Source of the DNA: Gnetum montanum
Lineage: Eukaryota > Streptophyta > Gnetopsida > Gnetales > Gnetaceae
Direction of reading: 5' to 3'
DNA length: 24,458 bases
NCBI GenBank assembly: GCA_015680685.1
Contig: MNCI01000255.1
Span: 126,182 to 150,639, forward strand
Both the position numbers and the translations under genes were made by a program. Below the pieces are notes generated by a model. It was not told the DNA's origin and did no database searches. It worked only from the letters and a program-made list of their open reading frames with translations. Positions 9,365 to 19,416 of this stretch are shown here, piece after piece (positions within the stretch are counted from its first letter, which is position 1; each line of letters starts with the position of its first letter).

Positions 9365-9793
9365 TTCAAATTAGATTGATTTTGTGATTATAATCAATCG
9401 CCCAGTCATGCTATCGATTTCTACTTGGCCCTAAAGGATGACTTGATAGAAAATGAAGAGCTGGTTTCCAATTCTATTTGGCCCCAAAGCCAATACATGT
9501 AGGTACATAGTAACCCCTTAAATGCTAACGATGATCCATATACAATATCAATATTCAATGTTGGCAATAATCCTAAACTTGCCTAGGAGCCGTTTGTGAT
9601 TTGGTTGCCTCCTTGTGATGAAAGGACTTTAATTTCATCAAGTTCAAGGACTTCTTTTGTCATAAGGACACCATCACCAATGCCTCCTAAAGAACCATTT
9701 ATTATAAGAGTGCCCCATCCTACCACTATTAAGCCCACAACTCAAGATTACCAACGTCCCCTTGTGGTGGCCAATGCCTCAACCCCTTCATAA
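9365..9793 (+). pseudogene. Gag zinc-knuckle remnant and proline-rich linker of Tat-like element
   Basis: After a frameshift between 9010 and 9365, the reading FCDYNQSPSHAIDFYLALKD at 9380-9439 matches the CxYHQSxGHxTxxCxxLK-type knuckle of Tat-lineage Gag. The first Cys and the His are kept; the last Cys is lost and a TGA precedes the motif. The same frame continues through the ORF at 9596-9793, which is Pro/Ser-rich (FVIRTPSPMPPKEPFIIRVP) and unlike a catalytic domain. This fits the linker between the knuckle and the protease. Confidence 0.55.
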
Positions 9794-10002
9794 TCTAATA
9801 ACAAGAGATCATGAATAAAATAATGTAAGAAGCCAAATCCTAAGCCAAATGCTAAGGATAATGCAAAACCAAAAGTGTGGAAAGAGGTAGGTCCACCAAA
9901 GCCTACACCCATTTCAGCCATACCCATGAGTTCTAATGCTTAAGCTTCTTCAATGAGTTTGCTTAAGAGGGACAATAAACAACAAGAAAGGAAGAGGAGC
10001 CT

Positions 10003-11019
10003 AAACCACAAACATTAAAACATGAGGTAAAAATACTAGGTAGAATGAAGAAATTCAAAAGCAAAAAGAATGAAAAAAATAATGAATAATGGCAAAGACT
10101 TTCTCATTACCATGAAGCAAGTCAAGCTCTTACTTAAATAGAAGAACATCTCATTGAATTTGTATGACTTAGTTATGACCTCTCATGCCCACTATGAAGC
10201 TTTAGTTCATATGTTAACTTCTATTTCTATCAGTGAGGATATCCCAACCAACCAAGAATCTATACACGCAATAATAGTCCCACCCCCCATAAAGAATAAA
10301 CAAGGTCAACTACCTTAACTTTTTGGGACAACGAGGTAAAGATCAAATCACAAAGTGGTAAGGTGTTAAGAGCTCCCTTGTTTATAATGATAAGGGTTGG
10401 CCAGTACAAGGTACATTGGGTACACATAGACAATGAGATAGCTACTAATGTTATCCCCTTTCCTATTGTAGAACATTTGGGATCAACCTAACACATTTAA
10501 AGCACCTCCACCTCAGTGCTTAAATTATTCAATGGATCATGTGTAGAGTTGAGAGGATCAATTTTGTTGGATTTAGTAGCTAGGAAATAGTTCCTCACAT
10601 CAGCTATTTTCCTTATGGTGGAAGAGACACTAGGATTCAACCTAATCCTGGGGAGACCTTGGCTAGCTAAAGTATAGGCTATCTCTTCCTCAATTCATCA
10701 AGAGATTCATCTTCCCTACAAGGAAGGTAAGATTATTATGCACAGTGACAACATAACTCCCTTGTCTATCAACAATGTTGACATAGAACAAGGATATAAG
10801 GTGGAGTTTCAAGAAGAAGCTTTCATAACCCAAAAGATAGCTAAAAAACCCACTAAAATTGACCAAGGTAGACCTAATAACACACAAGCCACAAACGAAT
10901 CATGGGATGAATTGCCATTTAGCATGGTAAGCGAGTGGAATGTGAAGTATAAAATCATGCAACAAAGACCTTACACATTTTCTAATCTCTCAAAGATTAG
11001 AAAGCAATTGTGCAATTAA
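10003..11019 (+). pseudogene. Retropepsin (protease) remnant of Tat-like element
   Basis: This is the aspartic protease that would mature Gag-Pol. From about 10380 the frame reads RVGQYKVHWVHIDNEIATNV: the catalytic Asp survives (codon 10429-10431), but the D-N/T-G-S motif is damaged to D-N-E-I. A C-terminal flap-proximal motif NLILGRPWLAKV (about 10639-10674) and SSIHQEIHLPYKEGKIIMH follow, which is the family's usual ILGRPWL...PSxLHQ ending. At least five stops interrupt the frame. Open sequence then continues from 10738 to a stop at 11019, ending in KIRKQLCN. Where reverse transcriptase should begin, no RT motif appears. Confidence 0.7.
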
Positions 11020-11662
11020 ACAATCTACCTACTTTCTTAACCTTATACCTTATGATGTAGTCTTTAGTTAGTAGTCTTACTTTCAACTTTTACATTTAGC
11101 ATTATATCTATGAACTTTATTTTCATGTTTAGTTTATAATTTCATGCCTATTCCTTTTGTATTTACATAAAATCATAAAAATGCAATAAAAATAAAAAAT
11201 ATGAAAATATGTTTAAAATGTAACGAATAAAAAGCCAATTTAGAATTGAAAACAATAACTCATAATAGTCAAATTCTAGATCAATAGTAGCCATGGTCAC
11301 ATTGTGTGACAAATACAAAAAAATAGATACATCGTGTCCGATAGGCATAGTCATAGCCAATACTTGCATTGTGCAATAAATGACAAGAGCCTATAAAAAA
11401 TAATAAATAGTATCATGAGTTAAAATAGCTAAATAACATTAATATCTAACAACAATGACATGAAATAAATCAAATAACACATCTAGGCCATGAGGGGAGG
11501 AGGAGTGTCATCGCTACTACCAAGACCATCGACATGACCAACACCACTAGGAGTCTATAACCAATAATGAAACAATTCAAGCAATTAGTAACCATGGTAA
11601 CTTATAGAAATAACATAGAATAAATAAAAACTATAAAGCCAACACATTAAAACATTTTTTTT
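11020..11662. other. A-rich spacer between protease remnant and antisense gene
   Basis: About 640 bases, A-rich on the plus strand, with no coding signal I can support on either strand. RT, RNase H or integrase would be expected here and are absent. On the minus strand it would be the 3' flank of the antisense gene. The minus open frame at 11163-11369 is hydrophobic and low-complexity and is probably chance. Confidence 0.5.
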
Positions 11663-14540
11663 TCAAACCTTAGGAGAATCAAGGACAATGTCCTTAGGAG
11701 CAAACTTCTAGAGACTCACTTCAAGCCTATGAAGAATTTGTTCTTCACTCAAATTTGCCTAGTCAACATTTCCTAAATCTACACCTGTTGGAACCTTTCC
11801 CCTCTCTACATCTATTCACTCAAGTGGATCATGAGAAAAGTCTTAGTGGTGGTTACTCTAGAAGCAGTATTAATTAGGGAAATAGGATCATCAGTATCTA
11901 CCACTAATTTCTCAAATAAGCAGAAAACATCCTCTACGACTATACCCTATACAAACAACTTGTACTTATGGTATTTCATGGTTACCTCATGCCATGATTT
12001 TTTGTAGTTTCCTCTTTCCATATTGTAGAGTCGTTTGTGAGCCATTTGCCCCTACCCCACTCTAAGATCAAGGCACAGTGATCATGCCACCCCTTGGCTT
12101 TATGAATTAAATGCTCCATTTGTTTATCCTTCTCCACAATGCTTCTAGCTAGGGCCACCTTCCCCTGGATGGCACTCCAATACCGAGATCACTCAATCTC
12201 CTTAGCACGCAAGGAATCCCTATTGGCTACTTGTGCCTCTATGAATTCCTTATGATCCTTAAGGCTCATAGCTTTATTAGTTAACTCCTTCATTTGTTTC
12301 TCAACTACAACAAGGTGTTCCCACAGCAACTCATTGGAATGTTGGGATTCCAAAACATCAACGCACATGATGCAACATGTTTAGTAGCCCCTTTGTAAAA
12401 CCTCCGTGGAATGCTCTCTACATCTGAAGGCATCTCAAAAAGCTCATCAAGCTCAAAGTCTCGTTAGGAATTCCATCTTATCTTGGGAACTTTCAATATA
12501 AAAAAAACTTAAAATAATAAGAAACAATAAAGATAAAACATGAGAAACTATAATCATATGACCATAAGACATGAAAGTGAAGATTAGGATTACGAAACAA
12601 ACATAAACAAAAAATACAACATAACTATTCTTACCATAATTAGGGTCCATCTATTGCAACCTACCCACCATATCAGACATCATACCTCACATGAACTCCA
12701 CCTTATCTGGGACCTCCACCCAAGGTTTAGTGTAAAATGTAGATGACTTTGAAGGAAGATCATGCCCTACAATGAGCATAGAAGGCAACATCCATTTACA
12801 GTGAAATAACAATAAACAACTAAAATGAAAGTAAAGGTACAAATGTTAAAGCTCACTAGGAAAGTTAAGAAGCATGTCTAATGTGGCATGGTCCTCTAGA
12901 GGTATACCATCTAGAGAGAAGTCCAAGATATCTAATGCCTCTTTAGATCTTCTTTTCTCTTCCTCCTTGTGCCTACGCTCCTCCTTCACAGCAACATGAG
13001 TAGATAGGTGATGTATCCTCCCTACAATGAATAAAGGGCAATAGGAATCAAATGAGCTAGAAAATAGTTTTAACAAAAAAATGAAATATAAAACATAAAG
13101 AAGAAAGAAGAAAACAATTACATACCTCTAATGCCTTGAGTCTTCTTCTTTAGTTTGATTATCATTTTCTTAGAGGCTTCTTAAGCTAGGGCTGAAGTGT
13201 TGTTATTAACTAGTGGCCTTTTTATCTGTTCTTTGGCAACACCATCCACTTTTGCATGAGCTTGCTTGGCCTTCTTCACATTGTCATGGATAAAGTGGGG
13301 CTCTCTTCCCATGCTATTAGGGAAAGTATATTGCAAGCCACTAACATTCTTAGTGATCAGAGATAATGATTCACATTCTTCCTCCATTGGTGGACCTTGA
13401 ATATGCATCACTGGGACAATATCTTGTGCCCAAGGCCCTAAGAGCTAAGATTCATTGCGAAGCACCCACTTTCCATCTCTCTTGATAACCAAAAACTTTA
13501 TGAACCTTCTAAGGTACACATAGAAAAAGGTGAACTATAGATGATGTTGAAAATTAAGGTTACCATGGAGTTTGTGGACTTCCTTCTTTAAGCCACTAAT
13601 GAAGAATGTTACCCAATCAAACTTGGTTCCATTGGTTAAAATCTTCTTCATGGTCCAAGCTTGTTGAACTCCCATAACTTTCTTTTATAACAAGAGCATG
13701 GGAAAGATCCTAAATCAGAATAGATGGTAAGTTTGGTTCACCTCCTCAACAATACACTTACTAAGAGATAATTTAGGACTAGGAAGTGAATTAAGCCAAG
13801 CTTCTAACTCTTCTCTATAGCTTGCATCTTTCCTTGCTCTAGTTGCTACCTCAATGCCATCGTGAGGTATGCCAAAATGCTCACTAAACACAGATTTATT
13901 AATGTTTATAATAATGGGAAAACCATGGACACTAGAGGCAAATCTAGTGATAGCCTCATCAAAAGAATCAATGACATTTAACATCTCAACTGGTCGCATA
14001 GATGGGCTAGGTAACATAAAGTGGTCAAACAAACCTGCTCTATTAACCTCTGCTAGATAACCCCAAGATCCCTATTCGCCAATCATTCATGTGCATCGTC
14101 TACCTTCCCTCACTTGAGGAGAATCTTCTCCTCAATATAGCCTAAAGTGATCACAACAATGGTAGATTCACACATAAAATCTGCAATGCAAGGCAATTAA
14201 CAAGATATGTATGACAATATTAAGCATCAAAAACTATAAAACTCTAAAATGATGACCATATTACAATGACTTATACTTTACCAGGTTTAGGTGAATGTTG
14301 GTGAAGGTTGGGAGCCCTTGCACGTATGCTTATATCTTAGTGTGCCCAAAAATTATGTCCATAGATCTTAGCCACACATGTTTGGTATACCTAAGAATAC
14401 TGCAACTTATAATTATTAAACTCTTCACCAAGTTGAATAATTACCTGAGCCTTTACGCTTTCACCTTGTCTAAACTCTTCCAAGGAAGTGTAGGCGATGG
14501 ATAAAGTTTGATCATTAGCCACAAGCCCCAAGATAAACAA
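11663..14540 (-). pseudogene. Decayed multi-exon gene antisense to the Tat-like element
   Basis: Six consecutive coding-like blocks on the minus strand are bounded by plausible splice sites. The blocks are 14540-14445 (CAG/GTAATT), 14390-14282 (after CTTAG, before GTAAAG), 14180-13126 (after TTGCAG, before GTATGT), 13021-12857, 12766-12635 (before GTAAGA) and 12489-11663. The large third block reads in one frame with few stops, e.g. FDHFMLPSPSMRPVEMLNVI, FSEHFGIPHDGIEVATRARK and KKILTNGTKFDWVTFFISGL. The fourth block is Arg/Glu-rich. The last has an acidic segment (FELDELFEMPSDVE) and then a coiled-coil-like stretch (VVVEKQMKELTNKAMSL). The pattern loosely recalls plant transposon-associated accessory proteins (Pfam 'putative plant transposon protein' or mobile-domain type), but I do not recognise it firmly. 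Stops and at least one frameshift in block six make it non-functional. Function unknown. Confidence 0.6.
13126..14180 (-). pseudogene. Largest exon-like block (globular domain) of the antisense gene
   Basis: About 350 codons stay in one frame. The block opens after TGCATTGCAG and closes before GTATGTAATTG. The first ~50 codons contain several stops; then SSVHGFPIIININKSVFSEH and the GIP motif form the clearest conserved-looking core. Further on come KWVLRNES and GPWAQDIVPVMHIQGPPMEE, then a basic Lys-rich tail (KKAKQAHAKVDGVAKEQ and KLKKKTQGIR). The four clear stops downstream of the core are TGA, TAA or TAG in place of likely Arg, Gln or Trp codons. The middle region resembles the helical part of plant transposon-associated domains; this is only a resemblance. 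Confidence 0.55.
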
Positions 14541-14559
14541 ACAAGACCCAAAGACCTAA

Positions 14560-15190
14560 GGACGAACAATCGCAAAACAAGACAACCATAGATACAAAAA
14601 CAAAAATGATGCAAAACCAAGCTTACCCTTCAAGCAAGTAGATAGAGCCAGGGGGATTCTAGAACAAAGAGTTTACAATCATTAGGGTATTATCAAGGTG
14701 ATATATTGTGAATTCTGGCATCCACCAAATCAGTGATAACTGCCGAACTACCACCAAGGGTGTGCTCCCCTTTTGCTCTGTCTCCATAGCAACTTTAGGT
14801 TCATCTTTCATGAACTTGAGGATGCATTGGGAAGACCCTCTTGCAAAAGCCTCAATAATGACCCTTGCAACATTCATTGTTAAGTGTGATCATATGATCA
14901 CATTGAACTATTGTAGTAGATAGAGCAAGAACTCCCTAGCACCTGAGCAGAACTACACATGAATCTCCTCATCAAATTGCATGTGGGAAGACAAGCTGTT
15001 TTGGCAAGTCTTTCCAATGAAACATAGGATGCTCACCGGTTCAACCATCACCACAATGGGTTTGAGATATGCCCTACATACACAAAAATTTAACGACAGC
15101 ATAAGAGAAGAAAAATATACATGTCGGACGTGGTCTTTACATCAAATACAACTTTGTAACTTAGATTTCATTATTTTAAGAGGCGTCTTC
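14560..15190. other. Unassigned region upstream of the antisense gene
   Basis: On the minus strand an open frame at 14877-14659 (MNVARVIIEAFARGSSQCIL...) follows a stretch at about 15057-14990 that also reads open (VEPVSILCFIGKTCQNSL). They could be a further 5' exon of the antisense gene or remains of the Tat-like element's 3' end. I recognise neither. A 3' LTR with TG...CA ends matching 6629-6770 was looked for here and not seen. Base composition changes near 15.1-15.2 kb toward more CpG. Confidence 0.3.
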
Positions 15191-15359
15191 TGATTAAGAT
15201 GCGGAACGTGCTAATCTGATAATAAAAAAGCAGCAAATGCCAAAAGATTACTTCGAGCCAACCCCTTGTATAACTATCGTCCCTGACCAAAATACATCCA
15301 ATTATAAGACGTCCGTTTAACGCAAATTTCATATTGTTCATCCCACTAGTCTCTACCCC

Positions 15360-15512
15360 AGCAGTGTTGATGTGCTAAGACAGCTCACTTCCTGGAATTG
15401 CAATCTCTGCGGCAAATACATTATAATTTGCAACCCAAAAAAAAGTTCTGGGCCATGCTCTGAATACCAGCGTTGTTGTTGAAGCCCACATTGAGGAGGA
15501 AAGAGCAAGAAA
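15360..15512 (+). other. Probable 5' UTR-derived segment of the GIF copy
   Basis: The sequence ahead of the GIF start has no ORF and includes GTTGTTGTTGAAGCC and a purine-rich GAGGAGGAAAGAGCAAGAAA right before the ATG. This would fit a copied 5' UTR. The left edge is arbitrary because I cannot see a target-site duplication. Confidence 0.3.
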
Positions 15513-16071
15513 ATGCAGCAGCATCTCATGCAAATGCAGCCTATTATAGGAGCAGCTTACTCCTCCAATACCATCACCACTGATCATATCCAGAAGTATT
15601 TGGATGAAAATAGGCAGTTAATTCTGGCAATTGTTGACAACCAAAACCTTGGAAAGTTAAATGAGTGTGCACAGTACCAGGCAAGGCTGCAGCAAAATTT
15701 GATGTATCTTGCTGCCATTGCTGATTCGCAACCTCGAGCACCATCCGCACATGCTCAGATCCCCTCAAACGCAATGATGCAATCAGGTGTCCATTATATA
15801 CAACACCAGCAGCAGGAAGTAACACCTCAGAGCTTGCATACCTCAAGGTCCCAAATGCTTTATTCTCAATAACCTATGGCTGCATTTCATCAAGCGGCAC
15901 AGCAGCACCATCTCTTCACAGCCAACTTGGAATAAATTCAGGAGCAACTAATGGATTACAGATGCTACATGATCAGAGAGCACTCATGTCGTTTCTGGAC
16001 GAGGAGGTGCAAATGTGGGCCAAAATGCAGACGGAGCAGGCTCATCTTATTTAAAAGCTTCTGAGGATTAA
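15513..16071 (+). pseudogene. GIF: Intronless GRF-interacting factor (GIF/AN3) copy, broken
   Basis: GIF proteins are transcriptional coactivators that bind GRF factors through an N-terminal SNH (SSXT) domain and promote leaf growth. The copy begins MQQHLMQMQPIIGAAYSSNT. The SNH core (residues about 20-75) is nearly perfect: ITTDHIQKYLDENRQL, then LGKLNECAQYQARLQQN and LMYLAAIADSQP. A Gln-rich region follows. Damage: CAA-to-TAA at 15870-15872 (codon 120). A one-base loss near 15920 shifts the frame to QLGINSGATNGLQMLHDQ. A second shift, apparently with loss of the central region, precedes the C-terminal GRGGANVGQNADGAGSSYLK and TAA at 16069-16071. Plant GIF genes are split by introns, but none interrupts this copy, so it is probably retrotransposed. 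No poly-A tail is evident. The first 119 codons could still encode an SNH domain if transcribed. Confidence 0.85.
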
Positions 16072-17127
16072 GGAAATTAGTTTAATCTGTGTTTTTTATT
16101 CGTAGAAAACTGAAGCTGTACTGGTACTGTACATGGTACTCACTAATGCTTCTCAACTTACCATTGCATTTAGAATTTTAACATAAACTTTTTTAGAGAC
16201 CTTTCTATTCTTAGACCTTCTCTTCATTGCGTATATAGGAAATATGATGACAAGGATGCCAGGGTTATATAATACGGCCTACAATTACGATAATTTCTCG
16301 TTTTACTTTGGGTCTTAGCTTAAATATTTGAACTATTATCCATTGTTCATCGGCACTACTGTTACGTTGCGGATGGGTTCCCTTAATTTCCCAGCTTTTG
16401 TCAGAGCGGCTGTGCCCAAGGCTTAAGCAATTGAGATAGCTTATTAAGGTAGCGGAAAACCGATCGGAATAGCTGACAGCAATCGCACCAGTTTTTGAGA
16501 GAAATGCATGAGAGTTCCCGGGCCAACCATGGTCGGAATCTCCAAAGCTCTTATCTACTTACTATCTGCTAAGGGTCTCACGGCGAATAACAGGCCTTTT
16601 CATAAGATTTACAGGAAAGCTATGTGACTGAAAATCATCACGAGGCATGAAACCCCAGCGGTGAAGGCCTAACGGCAACGCCATCAGGCCTCGGAAATAG
16701 TAATTCCTGAATGTTGCCTTCGAATCAGGCTACGATTCGTGTGGCTCTGGTTGCGACAGCGAGAACAAAATCGCATCTACGATACCAATGACATGGATCT
16801 GAAGTTTGTCAGGGTTTCACAGAAGAATTGGTCTCTGTGAACTATCTTTCTTCGAAAATCCACTACCTGTTTCCGAATCTGCAAAGTTGTGTGAGTATTT
16901 AAATATGGCCTTCCTACTATCAACTTCATGCCTATTTAACTCTATGGAAATGTTGCCTTTCATGTGTCCTGTATGAGTTACACTATCATAATTACTGTGT
17001 CTTTGACTATCTCTAGAAATATCATTCATCCATGGGCTTAATCCATTTCACGGGACTACTCTTTTGATGATGCTGATGGCTCGATAAGTTAGTGTCATTA
17101 GCATGTACAACTACACTTTTCACTACC
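16072..17127. other. Unassigned, partly CpG-containing region
   Basis: The first ~120 bases (with TGTTTTTTATTCG and GTACTGGTACTGTACATGGTAC) may be the GIF copy's 3' UTR. The rest has CpG-bearing stretches (about 16370-16830) and short open frames on both strands, none with a domain I recognise. No RNA gene or repeat is seen. Confidence 0.35.
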
Positions 17128-17170
17128 AACTCCTCTTCCTTTTAAAAAAAAACTGAAGGGAAGAGGAGTT
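17128..17170. repeat. Perfect 12-bp inverted repeat (hairpin)
   Basis: AACTCCTCTTCC (17128-17139) and GGAAGAGGAGTT (17159-17170) are exact reverse complements separated by 19 bases that include a run of nine A. It could be a small foldback element end or a chance hairpin. It lies just before the ATG at 17183. Confidence 0.5.
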
Positions 17171-17182
17171 TTTCAAGGAACA

Positions 17183-17368
17183 ATGGACACTGGAACGGAA
17201 AATTCTTACCTCCCATACATAGCCGGTAATTCTTCATCAGCAGGGAGGTCTGTAAATCTTGAAACTACGTCGATGGCTTCCTCCTCCTTCAAGCTCTGGG
17301 TTCCTGCTGCTGCTGCCGTTCTTCCCTGCCATGATTACAGACGATTGGGATCCTGGGCGCTCGAATGA
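17183..17368 (+). CDS. Unrecognised 61-codon open frame
   Basis: The frame begins MDTGTENSYLPYIAGNSSSA and is Ser/Ala-rich, ending RRLGSWALE. It lies in a CpG-bearing stretch and its composition is coding-like, but no domain, partner exon or splice signal supports it. It may be a first-exon relic or chance. Confidence 0.15.
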   Translation: MDTGTENSYLPYIAGNSSSAGRSVNLETTSMASSSFKLWVPAAAAVLPCHDYRRLGSWALE

Positions 17369-17496
17369 AAAATTGGTAAATCAACAACGTTAATCTTAAG
17401 TTCACGGGTGTTCAACTCTGCTATCTCTAGGCCAGGGCAGAGTTTAGATAACAACCGACAAACGATCAGTTCAAATTAGGAAGTTTCAGGAGCAAC

Positions 17497-17640
17497 TAGC
17501 GCCTTTCAAAAACGAAACTTTCCAAAATCGATAAAACAAAATTACCAGCGTCTGCCAAAAACGAAAGTTTCCAAAATGACACCGCTGCGGTATCTGAACT
17601 AGCGTCTGCCGAAAACGGAGCTTTCCGAAATCGGGTACTC
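17497..17640. repeat. Three ~51-bp degenerate tandem units
   Basis: CTAGCGCCTTTCAAAAACG, CCAGCGTCTGCCAAAAACG and CTAGCGTCTGCCGAAAACG begin successive units at about 17499, 17550 and 17601. Each is followed by a CTTTCC(A/G)AAAT(C/G)-like stretch. Several CpGs are kept, unlike the transposon-rich left side of the window. Confidence 0.6.
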
Positions 17641-17656
17641 CATCTCTGCCACCCCC

Positions 17657-17767
17657 ATGGCCATGGCCATGACCATGAAGAAGCACAAGAACGCCACCTT
17701 CAGAACAAAGAGGCTTGTACTTACTAGGGCAGACTCCATTGTTAGGCTATTGCCTTCGCCGAACTGA
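17657..17767 (+). CDS. Small unrecognised open frame after the 51-bp repeat
   Basis: Starting in a CCATGGCCATGGCCATGACC run, the frame reads MAMAMTMKKHKNATFR and then TKRLVLTRADSIVRLLPSPN, 36 residues, strongly basic. It reads like the start of a real protein, but I cannot name a family. The downstream sequence has stops in this frame. Possibly a relic exon. Confidence 0.15.
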   Translation: MAMAMTMKKHKNATFRTKRLVLTRADSIVRLLPSPN

Positions 17768-18390
17768 CAGTACAGGTGCAGTCTTAAGACAAGCCTGAAA
17801 TAGGGAGTGTGCTAAGCCTGAGGTCGAGGCTGAGGACGAACTCTCAATTTCAGGGGGAGCTCCATGGATAGTAGAATAAGAACCATGCCATCACCAGTAC
17901 ACAAGTAGCTATCCTTCCTGTCGATTTCTTGTATGATACGTCTGCTATCCCAAGTGAATTTGGCAAGTCAAATACCTTTGCAAGGAAGAACCACGAACCC
18001 TGAACAGGTTGCAAAGACGGTTGCTTACTCCAAAAATCATAGGAAGAGTCGAATTTATCATCTAAATCGAATAGTTTAATTAGAATAAAACATATGACTT
18101 TAAAAAAATTATTTCTGTTGCTACGTTTTCGTTTCCTGCGCAAGCACCCAGCTGCAATCCAAAGCCGATGTGTGTGTTGCCGTTGAAGTTTATGCTGGCT
18201 GTACATTTTGTACGGGACACATGATAGAAACACCAAACAAAACCAAAACTAAAATTTAGTGTTGTTAAGTGTAACTGGCACTGATGTTTCCGAAATTTGG
18301 AATTTATGATGGTGTCAAGTGGCAACACAGACGATGATGCTGATTTGAACTAGAACCAGAATCTTTGATATCAAGAAGCGTATGTACTTA
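17768..18390. other. No feature recognised
   Basis: About 620 bases of mixed-composition sequence. The minus open frames across 17850-18328 are unlike any family I know and overlap each other; I treat them as chance. Confidence 0.3.
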
Positions 18391-18400
18391 ACCAAAGTAC

Positions 18401-18425
18401 TAAGACCGAAGACCGAAGACCGACA
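18401..18425. repeat. 7-bp microsatellite-like repeat
   Basis: AAGACCG is repeated three times in a row (ACT AAGACCG AAGACCG AAGACCG ACAC). Confidence 0.6.
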
Positions 18426-18429
18426 CTTG

Positions 18430-19410
18430 CTGGGGGATGGATGGATTTTCAGTGGCTGTCTGCCGCTTGCAACACTCCTTTTGGGCAACATCATGCTGAG
18501 CTGATCATAGATTTGGGTTTCCGGATTGCTGAAAAAAATAAAAATATGCATTGCATTGTCCCGGCAAGCAAAAGGAGTTGTGATTGCTAAATATGCATTG
18601 CTGCTGTTTCTGCAACCAACTCTGAATTTATGGACAACACTGCTGCACAGCTTGACTGCACTGCTCGTCTTGTGCTGGAAAGCTTAGTACGTTTTGTTTT
18701 GCAAATCCTTGGAGGTACGATCCGCCGGCATAGAATCGAATCATGAAGCATTGCCTCTTGCCAATGGCAAATCGCTTACCATGGAACCTCAAAGCGCCGA
18801 ATTTTTGGTTCCGGATAGAAAATTGAGCAGGACCCACTAATTTTGTAGCCAAGATCGCCATTGGTCTTTGTGACTTAAGCAAATTCTAGTAATGATGTTT
18901 CCCATGGAACACCCACTGTCAAAACATGTTCTCGATGAGGTTTGGAAGAGAACTTAACAAACTTGTGAGTTGACAGTGTCTATTAGTTGCAGGCAAAAGG
19001 CAAACACAAATTAGCAGTGGCGCACACATTTTGGTGGAGATAAACACAGCAATTTGACCTTGATTGACTCATGGCGTAGCCTCGGTTGTGGCAACATATG
19101 GAGCTGGCAGTTTTCGAGAATCTATCCCAAGGAAACCCTTGTGGTCAAATGCTCACAAAGGATGGTAGGAACGGTTTGTGCAACACCAAGCACATTGATG
19201 GAAATGCTTGTTTAGATGATAGTTCTATTTCAAAGTTTAATGATGTCCTTCCCGAGATCTTTAAAGCTCTTACCTTTACATTGATATATCGAATAGACCA
19301 AGCAATTATCAGTGTTTTGAATGTGAGTGTTGATATCAACACTCTCATGGCAGCACGGGGTCATGTTTGAATAAGTTTTTGTCCCATGGTAATTATAAAT
19401 CCTATGGTAT
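18430..19410. other. Unassigned region with two longer open frames
   Basis: A minus frame at 18882-18628 (84 residues, MLKSQRPMAILATKLVGPAQ...) is basic and rich in Phe, Arg and Gly, a little like a plastid-targeting N-terminus. A plus frame at 19086-19370 (94 residues) is also open. Neither contains a motif I recognise, and no splice or promoter context supports either. Confidence 0.25.
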
Positions 19411-19416
19411 TAACTC

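Noticed and set aside
13869-14060. Plus-strand 63-codon frame
   Set aside because: It is antisense to the largest exon-like block of the minus-strand gene and shows no motif.
15375-15846. Minus-strand open frames overlapping the GIF copy
   Set aside because: They are shadows of the strongly conserved plus-strand SNH domain.
17128-17175. Hairpin followed by T run as a bacterial-type terminator
   Set aside because: The window is plant nuclear DNA; a rho-independent terminator has no role there.
17486-17686. Minus frame with HGHGHGHGGG
   Set aside because: The His-Gly run is the reverse complement of the CCATGGCCATGGCC run, and the remainder is the 51-bp repeat read in one frame.
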